In this document: one piece after another, positions 37,350-46,016 of the stretch | How the letters are laid out: each line of letters opens with the position of its first letter | Position numbering within the stretch: position 1 is the first letter of the stretch | Source of the DNA: JAUWVG01 sp964633715 | Lineage (GTDB): Bacteria > Acidobacteriota > Aminicenantia > Aminicenantales > Aminicenantaceae | Assembly (NCBI GenBank): GCA_964633715.1 | Contig: CAZWHQ010000011.1 | Coordinates: 1-64,000 of the forward strand | Length of the DNA stretch: 64,000 nt | Direction of reading: 5' to 3' | Program-made: the position numbers and the translations under genes | The notes under the pieces: generated by a model | What the model saw: the letters and a program-made list of their open reading frames with translations, nothing else | What the model was told of the DNA's origin: nothing | Database searches by the model: none

Positions 37350-37452
37350 ACTATTGGCTAATACATTTTTTTTTGTGAAAGAATCTCCGCTTAGATTTTG
37401 GACAAAAATGAGAGAAAAAATTCTCAATTCTTAAAAAATCAGATACCCTGGA

Positions 37453-39867
37453 TTACGAGTCTTCTTTTCGCTTTCTTTTTTTGAAGCGGTTAATGAATCC
37501 CCATAGAATAAAGATGGGACCATACCAGGCGGCAGCACCGGCAGCAAATCCAATATTCCCACCCTTTAGCAGTTCCATCCAGGCACCGAATTGACTGTCA
37601 CTGATAAGGTATGTCCATGTTGAACTTGGACCTTTGAGCTCGTCGCTGTCTAGATCGACTCCCTCCTCGGTGATTATTAATGATTTAAATGATTTGACGA
37701 TTTCCTGGTTTATATTTGCCTGTCGTTCTCTGAAGGCATCTGTCAATATTCTTTGGAATTCATTGATCGGAGACTCGCCGCCAACATTGACCAGATGAAT
37801 GGATTCCCTCACATCTGTTATCATCGCCAGATGCTCAGCCCAAAAACGGTCGATCTGAAGCAGTGTGATCTGTTTCTCCAGCTTATCCATTTCTTCTTGC
37901 CCCAGATGTGCAAAAATCTCTGAATATTGTTTTTGGGCTTTTTCCTTAAGAAGCGTAAACTCAATTCCATCATTTAGTACGTCTTGCCGATGGCGGTGAA
38001 TTAGTTTTCTCTGTTCTTCGACCAAAGTGGAATACTTCCAAAGCGTCTTTCGGACATCAAAATTTTGGCCTTCAATGACCCTCTGGCTGCGGGCCACCTC
38101 GCGATTGACCATGGGATTAGAGAGAGGCTCATCTTGTGCGAGATCCTGGATTTTTTGTGGGAAGAGATTCTTTAATCCAAATTTTTCCATCAGGTTATCT
38201 TGGAGGCTGACAAAAAACCGGGATGAACCTGGATCTCCCTGGCGCCCAGCCCGGCCGCGCAGTTGGATGTCTATTCGTAAGCTCTCGTGCCGGTTTGTGC
38301 CGATAACATAGAGCCCTCCAAGAGAGACCACTTTCTCTCGTTCCTGCTCTTTATCGCCGCCCAGTTTGATATCCGTTCCCCGGCCGGCCATGTTTGTGGA
38401 AATCGTGACCGCACCGGGGGCTCCTGCTTGGGCAATAATTCCTGCCTCCAATTCATCGTTTTTGGCATTGAGGACTTGGCATTCAATGCCATTCTGCTTG
38501 AGTTCTGCGGCAAGCTCCTCAGACTCCTCAACACTCGCTGTGCCCACAAGGATAGGGCGTTCATTCGCATGATATTTTTTGATCTCATAAATCAGAGCTT
38601 TTATTTTTGCGTCCTTATGAGTAAAAACCTCATCAGGAAAGTCTATGCGGATATTCGGTTTGTGGGGCGGGATGACCACAGTTTTTAATTGATAAAAAGT
38701 ATGGAGCTCTTCTGCAGCAGACTGGGCTGTGGCTGTCATCCCACAGAGCCTCGGATAGAGGCCCAAGAAATGCTGGAGAGTGATTTGCCCCAACACGGTT
38801 CCACTGGCTCCCTGCTGGAGTTTTTCTTTGGTCTCCAAGGCAGACTGAAGACCATCCGGCCAGTGTCGGTCTTCAACCACCCGGCCTGTAAACTCATCGA
38901 CAACTTCAATCTTCCCATTCCTCACGATGTAATCCACATCACGATGAATGAGAAATTCGGCATGGAGAGCCAGATTGATCCGGGTCAGAAGGTCTAAATT
39001 TTCGGGTGAATGTAAATTGCCGCATTCAAAAACATCTTCGAAATGTTTAAGTCCCTTGTCCGTGAGAAAGATGTTGCGCTTTCCATCATCTGTTTCAAAA
39101 TCGACACTAGGCTTGAGATTTTTGACCATCTCAGCCAAATGGCCGGGATCTTCAAGAGATCTTCCGACACTTCCAGCAATCACAAGAGGGACACGAGCTT
39201 CATCGACAAGGATGGAATCCGCCTCATCGACAAGAGCAAAATGGAAGCTCCGCTGGACAAGTTTTTCTTTTTCATAGCACAAATGGTCACGCAAAAAATC
39301 AAAACCCGCCTCTTTGGCCGTTGCATACGTAATGTCACAGGCGTAAGCCTTCTGTCGGGATATTTTATCCATCCCATCCTGGACGTAACCCACACTTAAA
39401 CCTAAAAACTTATAAACCGGCCCCATCCACGCGGCATCGCGCCGGGCCAGATAATCATTAAACGTCAGAACATGGACGCCTCGGCCTGTCAAAGCGTTGA
39501 GATAGGCCGGGAATACGGCCGCAAGAGTTTTTCCCTCTCCTGTTGGCATTTCGACAAGCTTGCCCCTGTGCATCGCGATGCCCGCAAGAATCTGGACATC
39601 GAATGGTTTTAAACCAATCGTCCGATTGGACGTTTCACGGACAAGAGAGTAGGCTTCAATCAATAGATCATCAAGAGATTCTCCTCTTTTACTCCTGCGC
39701 TTAAGATCGGAGGATTGTTTCTTGATCTTTTCATGTGTGGCTTTCGTCAGATCGTGTTTCTTGATCTCAGATAGAACTCCTTCATAAGGGGATAGATCAT
39801 ACTCGACTTGACTGCCGACTATTTTATGGAACGAATTTGAAAATTTACTGTTTTTTCTTTTTATCAT
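37453..39867 (-). CDS. accessory SecA-like ATPase with a C-terminal membrane anchor
   Basis: An 804-residue SecA homologue. The DEAD motor is complete: Walker A MPTGEGKT (107-114), VDEAD (213-217), SILVDEARVPL, and motif VI near IQLRGRAGRQGDPGSS, with the PPXD and helical scaffold regions between and after. It lacks the C-terminal zinc-binding tail of housekeeping SecA; instead the last ~35 residues contain one hydrophobic segment (about 771-791) followed by a strongly basic end (FKKRKRKEDS). This fits a second, SecA2-like translocase fixed to the membrane. No SecY or cargo gene lies nearby. Confidence 0.85.
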   Translation of the reverse strand: MIKRKNSKFSNSFHKIVGSQVEYDLSPYEGVLSEIKKHDLTKATHEKIKKQSSDLKRRSKRGESLDDLLIEAYSLVRETSNRTIGLKPFDVQILAGIAMHRGKLVEMPTGEGKTLAAVFPAYLNALTGRGVHVLTFNDYLARRDAAWMGPVYKFLGLSVGYVQDGMDKISRQKAYACDITYATAKEAGFDFLRDHLCYEKEKLVQRSFHFALVDEADSILVDEARVPLVIAGSVGRSLEDPGHLAEMVKNLKPSVDFETDDGKRNIFLTDKGLKHFEDVFECGNLHSPENLDLLTRINLALHAEFLIHRDVDYIVRNGKIEVVDEFTGRVVEDRHWPDGLQSALETKEKLQQGASGTVLGQITLQHFLGLYPRLCGMTATAQSAAEELHTFYQLKTVVIPPHKPNIRIDFPDEVFTHKDAKIKALIYEIKKYHANERPILVGTASVEESEELAAELKQNGIECQVLNAKNDELEAGIIAQAGAPGAVTISTNMAGRGTDIKLGGDKEQEREKVVSLGGLYVIGTNRHESLRIDIQLRGRAGRQGDPGSSRFFVSLQDNLMEKFGLKNLFPQKIQDLAQDEPLSNPMVNREVARSQRVIEGQNFDVRKTLWKYSTLVEEQRKLIHRHRQDVLNDGIEFTLLKEKAQKQYSEIFAHLGQEEMDKLEKQITLLQIDRFWAEHLAMITDVRESIHLVNVGGESPINEFQRILTDAFRERQANINQEIVKSFKSLIITEEGVDLDSDELKGPSSTWTYLISDSQFGAWMELLKGGNIGFAAGAAAWYGPIFILWGFINRFKKRKRKEDS

Positions 39868-40282
39868 GATTTCCTACTTTTTAGACTGAGTTTCGTTAAA
39901 TTACTAGAGGAAAAAAAATATGTATGTCTAAAAAGGAGGGCCCCGAGCACTCCATGAGGAGGGCAACAATTTCTGTTTGTGCGGCCGGGACACTATTGGG
40001 ATCGGTGCCAGTGCTACAATACGGATAGTGAGGACAAGTGGGAGAAGCAGCAGAAGAGGTGGAAAGAGAAGAGCTAAAAGGAAGAGGAAAGGGCACAGAA
40101 TTTGCACAGGTTTCTCAAGTAGAATATTCGAGGAGAGGAGAAAATGGGAATTTGTTTTAACCATGGTTTCTCGTTGCTAGTCTTATGATAAACGAAGCTT
40201 TTCAGGCTGTCAACGAATGGAAAGACGTATTCTTTGTCTAAATAAAGAGATTTTCAAAACAACCTGTAATGAATTTTTTGCA
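39868..40282. other. non-coding stretch, unexplained strand-biased sequence
   Basis: About 415 bases between the secA-like gene and the MarR gene. Positions roughly 40030-40150 are strikingly purine-rich on the plus strand (repeated GAGGA, AGAAG, GGAAAG), so the minus strand reads as a polypyrimidine tract. CACTAT at about 40009 and ATAGTG at about 40028-40035 could close a weak hairpin. Short frames on the minus strand give low-complexity leucine/proline peptides without ribosome sites. I see no gene I can support. Confidence 0.5.
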
Positions 40283-40696
40283 CTAAAACTTTTTGAGAAG
40301 GTTTTTCAGTTCGGCTTTTATGTTTTCCAATCTATTTGGCGGGAGATTTGCAGTAAGCCGCGCTTCACAGTCCTGAATCTGTTTATTAATTTTTTTTCGG
40401 ACTTCAGCACCATAATCTGTGAGCCAAACTTTTTTGCACCGCCTGTCTTCTGAACAGCCTGCTCTATCCAAGAAGCCTTTCCTGAATAATCCTTCGATAA
40501 TACGGCTTCCTCTCGAGACAGATAGGTTCATGCGTGACGAAAGATCCTGACAGCTGAGCTCCTCGTCGATTTCAAGGCAGTCCAGTCCCTTAAATTCGGC
40601 AGAAGTCAATCCTGTATCTTTACGTATTTTGTCCTTTTCTTCAGAATATCTCTCTATAAGACTGGAGAAAATACTCAATAATTTTTCGTTGCCCAT
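40283..40696 (-). CDS. MarR-family transcriptional regulator
   Basis: A 137-residue winged-helix regulator starting at ATG 40696 (an in-frame TTG at 40714 adds six residues). The pattern is MarR-like: helical dimerisation N-terminus (LLSIFSSLIERYSEEKD), the recognition region LSCQDLSSRMNLSVSRGSRIIEGLFRKGF, then the wing DRAGCSEDRRCKKVWLTDYG. It is divergent from the small zinc-ribbon gene at 40780, with a 13-bp palindrome inside that gene's promoter, so it probably regulates that gene and itself. Ligand unknown; the cysteines in the wing could sense redox or metal. Confidence 0.85.
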   Translation of the reverse strand: MGNEKLLSIFSSLIERYSEEKDKIRKDTGLTSAEFKGLDCLEIDEELSCQDLSSRMNLSVSRGSRIIEGLFRKGFLDRAGCSEDRRCKKVWLTDYGAEVRKKINKQIQDCEARLTANLPPNRLENIKAELKNLLKKF

Positions 40697-40707
40697 GATA
40701 TTTCTTG

Positions 40708-40737
40708 TTGACAATTATTGCTACTAGCAACTATAAT
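40708..40737 (+). promoter_or_regulatory. sigma70 promoter with embedded palindromic operator
   Basis: TTGACA (40708-40713), an 18-base spacer and a perfect TATAAT (40732-40737) drive the zinc-ribbon gene at 40780. Within the spacer lies a 13-bp palindrome, TTGCTA-C-TAGCAA (40718-40730), placed so that a bound dimer would block RNA polymerase. The adjacent MarR gene is the obvious candidate regulator. Confidence 0.68.
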
Positions 40738-40779
40738 AAAGACTTAAATTAATGTCAAGACTAAACAAAGGAGTCAGGA

Positions 40780-40992
40780 ATGCCTATTTATTCTTATTTA
40801 TGCAGCGGCTGTGATGAAAAATTCGACAAACTCGTTGGAGTTACTTCAGAAGCCACGGAACTGAAATGCCCTAAATGCGGCAGCAAGAAAATAAAAAAAG
40901 CTTTAACGACCTTTAGTGTCCAAACAAAATCAGAAGAACCGGCTTGTTCAACAGGCACCTGTCAACCGGTTGGGTGCCCTACCTGCCATTAA
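40780..40992 (+). CDS. FmdB-type small zinc-ribbon protein
   Basis: A 70-residue protein starting MPIYSYLCSGC, the usual opening of the FmdB/CxxC_CXXC_SSSS family. A zinc ribbon is formed by C8, C11, C30 and C33. The tail adds a second cysteine cluster (ACSTGTCQPVGCPTC), common in this family. An AAAGGAG site precedes the ATG. FmdB was named as a formamidase regulator, but the biochemical role is not established. Its promoter contains the MarR-type palindrome. Confidence 0.85.
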   Translation: MPIYSYLCSGCDEKFDKLVGVTSEATELKCPKCGSKKIKKALTTFSVQTKSEEPACSTGTCQPVGCPTCH

Positions 40993-41003
40993 AAAATATT
41001 TTT

Positions 41004-42332
41004 TTATTCTAAAATATCCTCCCACAGCTGCGCTCTATACTTTTTTCTATCCATCAAAATACAGTCATCTAAAGTGTCGACCTTTGTCGTCGAGTAACTC
41101 AACCTTGACATAAAACCTGGAGCTCTGCGAATTCCTTCTCCGATATTGATCAGCACACTATCTCCCTCGTCTAAAAGCCCATCCGTCAGGGATTTGATAA
41201 ATCCTCCCACGGCTATGGCTGCAGCAGGCCCTATCCTTACAGCTGATTCATAGGCCACAAGTCGAGTGACAGCGATGGTTTCCACTTCGGGAAAAGAATT
41301 AATCTCTCCACCACTTTCAAACACAAGCTGACTGATCACAGGATATGTGATGGGGTATCCTGTCGCAAGAGTTGGTATGATGGTATCAGGATTGTGATAG
41401 ATCGGATAGGATTTCTCCCAGCCTTCTGGAAATCCGCTTTTTTTAGCATCCGCCCAAGCATCGGCCATGGGTGAACATTTATCCGTTTGGGTGAGGATGA
41501 ATCGAGGCATTTTTTCAAAATACCCCAATCCACTCAGCTCTTGACACGCTTTGGCGATACCGAGGGGCCCTGTGCCTCCACTGAGAGCCTGAATATATAC
41601 GGTGGGAAAATCGAGCATCAATCTCAACCATTCGTAAACCATCGTCTTTTTAGCTTCTATCCGCATGGGGTCGTAGTTGTCAGCTGCGAGCAATATTTCA
41701 TGTTTCTTAGAAAATTGCATGGCCAGCTCTTTAGCTGTATGGTAGTCGCCGCTGACTCTAAAAACCTTTTGTCCAAAACACCCGATTTCTGCCTCTTGAG
41801 CAAGAGAGGAGTTATGGGGGAGGAACGTATAAAGGGAAATCCCGGCTGCAGAGAGATACCGGGAATAGGCCACACCGATGTTTCCCGTAGACGCGGCCGT
41901 ATATGTAGGGATCTTATTTTCTTTGAGTACACTGGCAATCATGGATCCGGCCAGATCTTTAAAAGTGCCAGTGGCAAAATTGTCGTCATGCCTGTGAGCG
42001 TAAACCTTTATATTAAGCCCAAACTTGTTGTGTGCAAATTTTTCCAAAAACCGCCACCTGTCGATAGGAACGAGGCCTTCGCCACAGCTGACGATATTGT
42101 CTCGGCTGTTGAGAGGCAGATAATCAAAATATCTCCAGAGGCCAGAAACTGCAATAGACTTATCCTGCAGAAAATCCTCAATATTGGCCATATTGTCGGC
42201 ATATTGGACATCGGCTCGATTGTTTCCACACCCGGGGCACCTCTGCCCATGGTCAAACCATATTTTAAATGACTCGATCTCCTGCCCGCAGCGGAGACAT
42301 TGAAGATGGTATTTCCAATCCTTTTTACTCAT
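41004..42332 (-). CDS. threonine synthase-like PLP enzyme (possible cysteate synthase)
   Basis: A 442-residue fold-type II PLP enzyme. An N-terminal zinc ribbon (CLRC at 12-15, CPGC at 32-35) precedes the catalytic domain with the PLP lysine in GTFKDLAGS (K125), the phosphate-binding ASTGNIGVAYS and SGGTGPLG. Family candidates are threonine synthase and its paralogue cysteate synthase (phosphoserine plus sulfite to cysteate). Its start overlaps the stop of a sulfite-producing APS reductase gene by four bases, which makes the sulfite-using enzyme attractive. Threonine synthase remains possible; I cannot tell from sequence alone. Confidence 0.78.
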   Translation of the reverse strand: MSKKDWKYHLQCLRCGQEIESFKIWFDHGQRCPGCGNNRADVQYADNMANIEDFLQDKSIAVSGLWRYFDYLPLNSRDNIVSCGEGLVPIDRWRFLEKFAHNKFGLNIKVYAHRHDDNFATGTFKDLAGSMIASVLKENKIPTYTAASTGNIGVAYSRYLSAAGISLYTFLPHNSSLAQEAEIGCFGQKVFRVSGDYHTAKELAMQFSKKHEILLAADNYDPMRIEAKKTMVYEWLRLMLDFPTVYIQALSGGTGPLGIAKACQELSGLGYFEKMPRFILTQTDKCSPMADAWADAKKSGFPEGWEKSYPIYHNPDTIIPTLATGYPITYPVISQLVFESGGEINSFPEVETIAVTRLVAYESAVRIGPAAAIAVGGFIKSLTDGLLDEGDSVLINIGEGIRRAPGFMSRLSYSTTKVDTLDDCILMDRKKYRAQLWEDILE

Positions 42333-43081
42333 TTTTTCTTCTCCTTGGATTCAAGCTGACGAATCCAGGCATCTTCTTCCTCCTCGATCAGATCCAGGTG
42401 AAGACCACATTCCGTCTTCCCTGTATTTACCCAACGTCCACTTCTCTCACTTCCGCCGGAGACGGATCTTGTCGTGCAGGACGGTGGAAAACACCCAATT
42501 GAAGTGTAGCCCTGGTCGTAGAGGGGATGAAACGGTATATTTTGAGAGATGATATACTGCCATAACTTCTTGTTATCCCAATGTATAAGAGGATTAATGC
42601 GGATGTATCCCGCTCTATCCATCATGAACATGTTGAGATCAGCTCTACTCGGATTTTGATCTCTGCGGAGTGCAGAAAGCCAGGCAGAAACTTTAAGTCT
42701 TTTTTTCAGTTTGTTAAGAGGTTCGACCTTGTTCAATTGGCAACATGTATCCAGGTGTTCCTTGATAGACTCACCTAAATCGGACTTCAAAACATATTTG
42801 TCCTCTTCGGCCGAGATGGTAAAAACATTCAGGTTCCATTCTTGGATCAATCTCTCTTTAAATTCGAGGGTTTCAGGAAAATGATATCCCGTATCAATAA
42901 AATAGATTGGAAAATCCGGTTGAATTTTTCTCAAGTAACTGATCAACACAACCCCTGACGATTGGAAAGAGGTCGTCATGGCTACATCGGGGTATAGATT
43001 AGAGATTACCCACTGAAGGACTTCATCACAGGAAGCATATCTGAACTGCATGTTCAGTTTTTTTAAGTCGAACTGCTTCAT
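42329..43081 (-). CDS. cysH: phosphoadenylyl/adenylyl-sulfate reductase
   Basis: A 250-residue CysH-type enzyme (start ATG 43081) reducing activated sulfate to sulfite. The PP-loop-like TTSFQSSGVV and the FIDTGYHFPET segments are present, and ECGLH near the C-terminus carries the catalytic cysteine (C225). A CC pair (C113-C114) plus C197 and C202 suggest a 4Fe-4S cluster, the mark of APS-using enzymes. The second pair is CFPPSC, two residues longer than the usual CxxC. The gene is translationally coupled (ATGA) to the threonine-synthase-like gene. No ATP sulfurylase or sulfite reductase is nearby. Confidence 0.85.
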   Translation of the reverse strand: MKQFDLKKLNMQFRYASCDEVLQWVISNLYPDVAMTTSFQSSGVVLISYLRKIQPDFPIYFIDTGYHFPETLEFKERLIQEWNLNVFTISAEEDKYVLKSDLGESIKEHLDTCCQLNKVEPLNKLKKRLKVSAWLSALRRDQNPSRADLNMFMMDRAGYIRINPLIHWDNKKLWQYIISQNIPFHPLYDQGYTSIGCFPPSCTTRSVSGGSERSGRWVNTGKTECGLHLDLIEEEEDAWIRQLESKEKKK

Positions 43082-43144
43082 TTTCTTGAACTTATAAGGA
43101 TACACATTTAAACTGAGTTTCTCAAGGTTTTTAGAATCTTTGGA

Positions 43145-44413
43145 TTAGTTGGCGTAGTACCCTACGCGGTGAGTGACTCGATAATTTTTGTCCTTCACTC
43201 TAACTGTGATGCTCTTGAATGATCCATCACTTTTGTATGCCTTAGGAGAGTAGTAGAGAAGGTAATAGTTCTCAGATGCTTTCACTGCCTCTTGAAAAAG
43301 AAAGTCAGGATTGGCCGAGCTGTCAGCAAACCCACCTGTGGAACGTGCCATCTCCTGAAAAGGTCCAAAGATATCCTCTGACTGTTCACTCATGTAGACG
43401 CCAAAAACACGAGGGGATGGCTTGGTGATGTGTAAAAAATGTATGGATACGGATGAATCCGCATAGGTCTGTTTGACCTTTTCCACATCGAATTCAACAT
43501 CCCTTTTGAACAAATCAGTGAGAGAAGCAATACTCATGGAAACGTTTGGCCGATCCTGGTAAAGGGACAAATACTCGCTAAGAATCTTGGGATCAATCTG
43601 TGGGATGTATTCTTTCTGATAAAACATGTAAACAAACTTTTGGCCTTCTTTATCCTTTAAATAATCGGCGAAGTTGATCATCTGCTTTTCATCCACGTTT
43701 CGGATAGTCTCCAGCTTCATCAATAGATCTTGGTAAATCTGGAGCTGTTCGCCAATGCTCCGGCTTTTGTAATCTCCCGGCGTGTTGGCTTCCATTCGCA
43801 CAAAGTAGCTTTGCTCCTCAGTATTGAGCTCTTGCTCCTCTTCATTCGCTTCGATCGCCTCGAGAATAGATGAGGTTATCGTGCGAGCCAGTTCTTCCAT
43901 GGATTTAATAAGATTGTTGTATTCTGAGGCCCCTAAAAGAGTATCCCTTCGTATGAGTCCTTTAAGCTGGTCGACAATTTCATCCTGGGACTTTAATTCA
44001 AGGGCCTTGCCCCTTAAACGATAGGTCTTCATAGGCGTAGCGATAGTCAGTTCGTCTTCTGGTGAGATAGCATTCTTAATAAAATAGCTCAGAGCCTCGC
44101 CGAGTTTGGGGTCATACTCAGACATTTCAAAAAAAAGAAAAAAGCTTCTTGATGTTTCAGGAGAAAATCTTCTGTTCTCTTCACTTCTCTCAATGCTTCT
44201 TTTCTTAACCAGGTAAACGGCCTCAACCCTCTGTGGTATGCCATCTTCAAGAATCTCAAAATCATCGATTGTCAGGTTATCCACAAAAGTGTTGCCTTCA
44301 AAAACCCTTACCGGCACTTCAACATTTATAACCACACTCTCCTCAGTCACCTGCTGGGAAAAGAGGGCTAAGCCCACAATACAATACAAAAGAACAAAGA
44401 TTGATTTTTTCAT
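43145..44413 (-). CDS. exported VWFA-related (Acidobacteria-type) protein
   Basis: A 422-residue protein with a signal peptide (about 1-19). The opening after it (VINVEVPVRVFEG, then LTIDDFEILEDGIPQRVE) and the ending (YYLLYYSPKAYKSDGSFKSITVRVKDKNYRVTHRVGY, given here in parts) are the hallmarks of the VWFA-related family abundant in Acidobacteriota. The central domain has a VWA-like layout, but I do not see a clean DxSxS MIDAS; the nearest segment is FFLFFEMSE. It is a single gene between cysH and the reductase gene. Role probably protein-protein contact at the envelope. Confidence 0.78.
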   Translation of the reverse strand: MKKSIFVLLYCIVGLALFSQQVTEESVVINVEVPVRVFEGNTFVDNLTIDDFEILEDGIPQRVEAVYLVKKRSIERSEENRRFSPETSRSFFLFFEMSEYDPKLGEALSYFIKNAISPEDELTIATPMKTYRLRGKALELKSQDEIVDQLKGLIRRDTLLGASEYNNLIKSMEELARTITSSILEAIEANEEEQELNTEEQSYFVRMEANTPGDYKSRSIGEQLQIYQDLLMKLETIRNVDEKQMINFADYLKDKEGQKFVYMFYQKEYIPQIDPKILSEYLSLYQDRPNVSMSIASLTDLFKRDVEFDVEKVKQTYADSSVSIHFLHITKPSPRVFGVYMSEQSEDIFGPFQEMARSTGGFADSSANPDFLFQEAVKASENYYLLYYSPKAYKSDGSFKSITVRVKDKNYRVTHRVGYYAN

Positions 44414-44498
44414 TATATTAATCCTACAAAAGATTATACGATCCTAAATAAAATATAGTTTAGAACGGATTCTAAGTCAACTTCACAGAGACAAAATA

Positions 44499-45875
44499 TC
44501 AATCGGATTGAGGATCACGGAGGTTTCCTAACGTAGCATGGATGATTTCGGGAAGCGCCGGATGAATGTGAATTCCTCGTACCAAGGGCATCACGGTCTT
44601 TTCTGAGGTTATGGCATTGATAACTTCCTGAATAAGTATGGGCGCATAGGGCCCAATGATATGAAATCCGAGAATTTTCCCAGATTCTTTTTCCAAGATA
44701 ATCTTGGCAAAGCTCTCCCCTGCCCTCATGGCCTCTCCTTTGGCCACTTGGTTGTACAGGGCCCTGCCGACAAGAATATCATAGAGTTCTTTTGCCTGGG
44801 CTTCACCCATCCCAACAGAGGCGATCGGCGGATAAGAAAATACGGCATGAGGGATTGTATTAAAATCCAATTTTTCTTTTTCCCCAAACATGCTGTTATG
44901 CCATACGATTTCTGCTTCTCGGTTAGCGGAATGCCGGAACATTTTCTTTCCTATCGCATCGCCTAGGGCCCAGATGTTTTCTGTACTCGTCTCAAAAAAT
45001 TCATTGACCTGGATAAATCCCCCCGTGTCTGTTTTTATCCCGGCTTTTTTGACCTGCAGAAGATCCGCATTAGACAACCTCCCGGTAGCTACCATGATGT
45101 TTTCTGCGGAAATTTCCAAAGTTTTACCCGTAGATAGATTTTTGGAAAGAACTGTAATACGTCCGTTTTTCGAGTGAGCTTCCAAGACTTCTGTGTGTGT
45201 GACTATGGACATCCGCTTTTTCAATTCTTTTTCCAGGAGAGTGGAAATTTCTGGCTCTTCTTCTTTGACAAGCCTTTTGCCTCTCTGAAGCACGGTGACA
45301 TGTGTTCCCATGGCTGAAAAAAAATGAGCATATTCAACAGCGATGTAGCCTCCCCCAACGATAATCAAACTTTCTGGTTTTTCTGACAAAGAAAGCACGC
45401 TTTCATTCGTAAGGTAATGTATCTCTTCAAGACCCTTAATTGGAGGAATAGACGGTCTTGCCCCTGAAGCGATATAGATTTTTTTCGCCTTTATTTTTTC
45501 ATTTCCTACTTTGAGGACATGACTATCAACGAAGATACAAGTGTCCTCATAAAAATCCATTTTCTGAGCATACTCTAGGCCCATTCGGATGTGATCCTGG
45601 TTTTTTTGGACTATTTCGGACATGCGTTTCATTATGGATTTAAAATCGATGGACTTAATTTCTGCCTGAACTCCAAGCTTCTCCGCCTCTTGAATTTCGA
45701 CGACCCGGTCGGCCGGAACAATGAGAATCTTTGATGGAATGCAGCCCACGTTGAGGCAGGTCCCTCCTAAAGGCCCCTTATCGACCAAAGCCACCTTTAA
45801 ATTGTTCGCCAATGCTTCGTCGGCGATGATGGCTCCAGCACCCGAACCAATGACAATAATGTCATATTCTTTCAT
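44499..45875 (-). CDS. class I pyridine nucleotide-disulfide oxidoreductase (Lpd/MerA-like)
   Basis: A 458-residue FAD flavoprotein. Visible are the FAD-binding GSGAGAIIADEA (a variation on GxGxxG), the redox disulfide in GGTCLNVGCIPSK, the NAD(P)H-binding GGGYIAVEYAHFF, the second FAD motif IWALGDAIG and the C-terminal HPALPEIIH active-site pair. It belongs to the dihydrolipoamide dehydrogenase/glutathione/mercuric reductase group; no lipoyl-enzyme or mercury genes adjoin, so the substrate is uncertain. The C-terminal His-Glu pair supports a functional disulfide reductase. Confidence 0.87.
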   Translation of the reverse strand: MKEYDIIVIGSGAGAIIADEALANNLKVALVDKGPLGGTCLNVGCIPSKILIVPADRVVEIQEAEKLGVQAEIKSIDFKSIMKRMSEIVQKNQDHIRMGLEYAQKMDFYEDTCIFVDSHVLKVGNEKIKAKKIYIASGARPSIPPIKGLEEIHYLTNESVLSLSEKPESLIIVGGGYIAVEYAHFFSAMGTHVTVLQRGKRLVKEEEPEISTLLEKELKKRMSIVTHTEVLEAHSKNGRITVLSKNLSTGKTLEISAENIMVATGRLSNADLLQVKKAGIKTDTGGFIQVNEFFETSTENIWALGDAIGKKMFRHSANREAEIVWHNSMFGEKEKLDFNTIPHAVFSYPPIASVGMGEAQAKELYDILVGRALYNQVAKGEAMRAGESFAKIILEKESGKILGFHIIGPYAPILIQEVINAITSEKTVMPLVRGIHIHPALPEIIHATLGNLRDPQSD

Positions 45876-46016
45876 GTGTTATTTATCGCTTTTTCCTTTT
45901 AAAAAAAGTAGCAAAGCTCCTCTCTATTGTCAAATGAATCATTAAGGTTGACAAGGACAACATCCAGTGCTATATTCCTCATTTCTCACGAGTTATGGTG
46001 GATTCAGAAAACGCCA

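Noticed and set aside
39928..40164. 78-residue leucine/proline-rich frame on the minus strand as a small membrane protein
   Set aside because: Low-complexity sequence from a polypyrimidine tract, overlaps another minus-strand frame of equal quality, and has no ribosome site.
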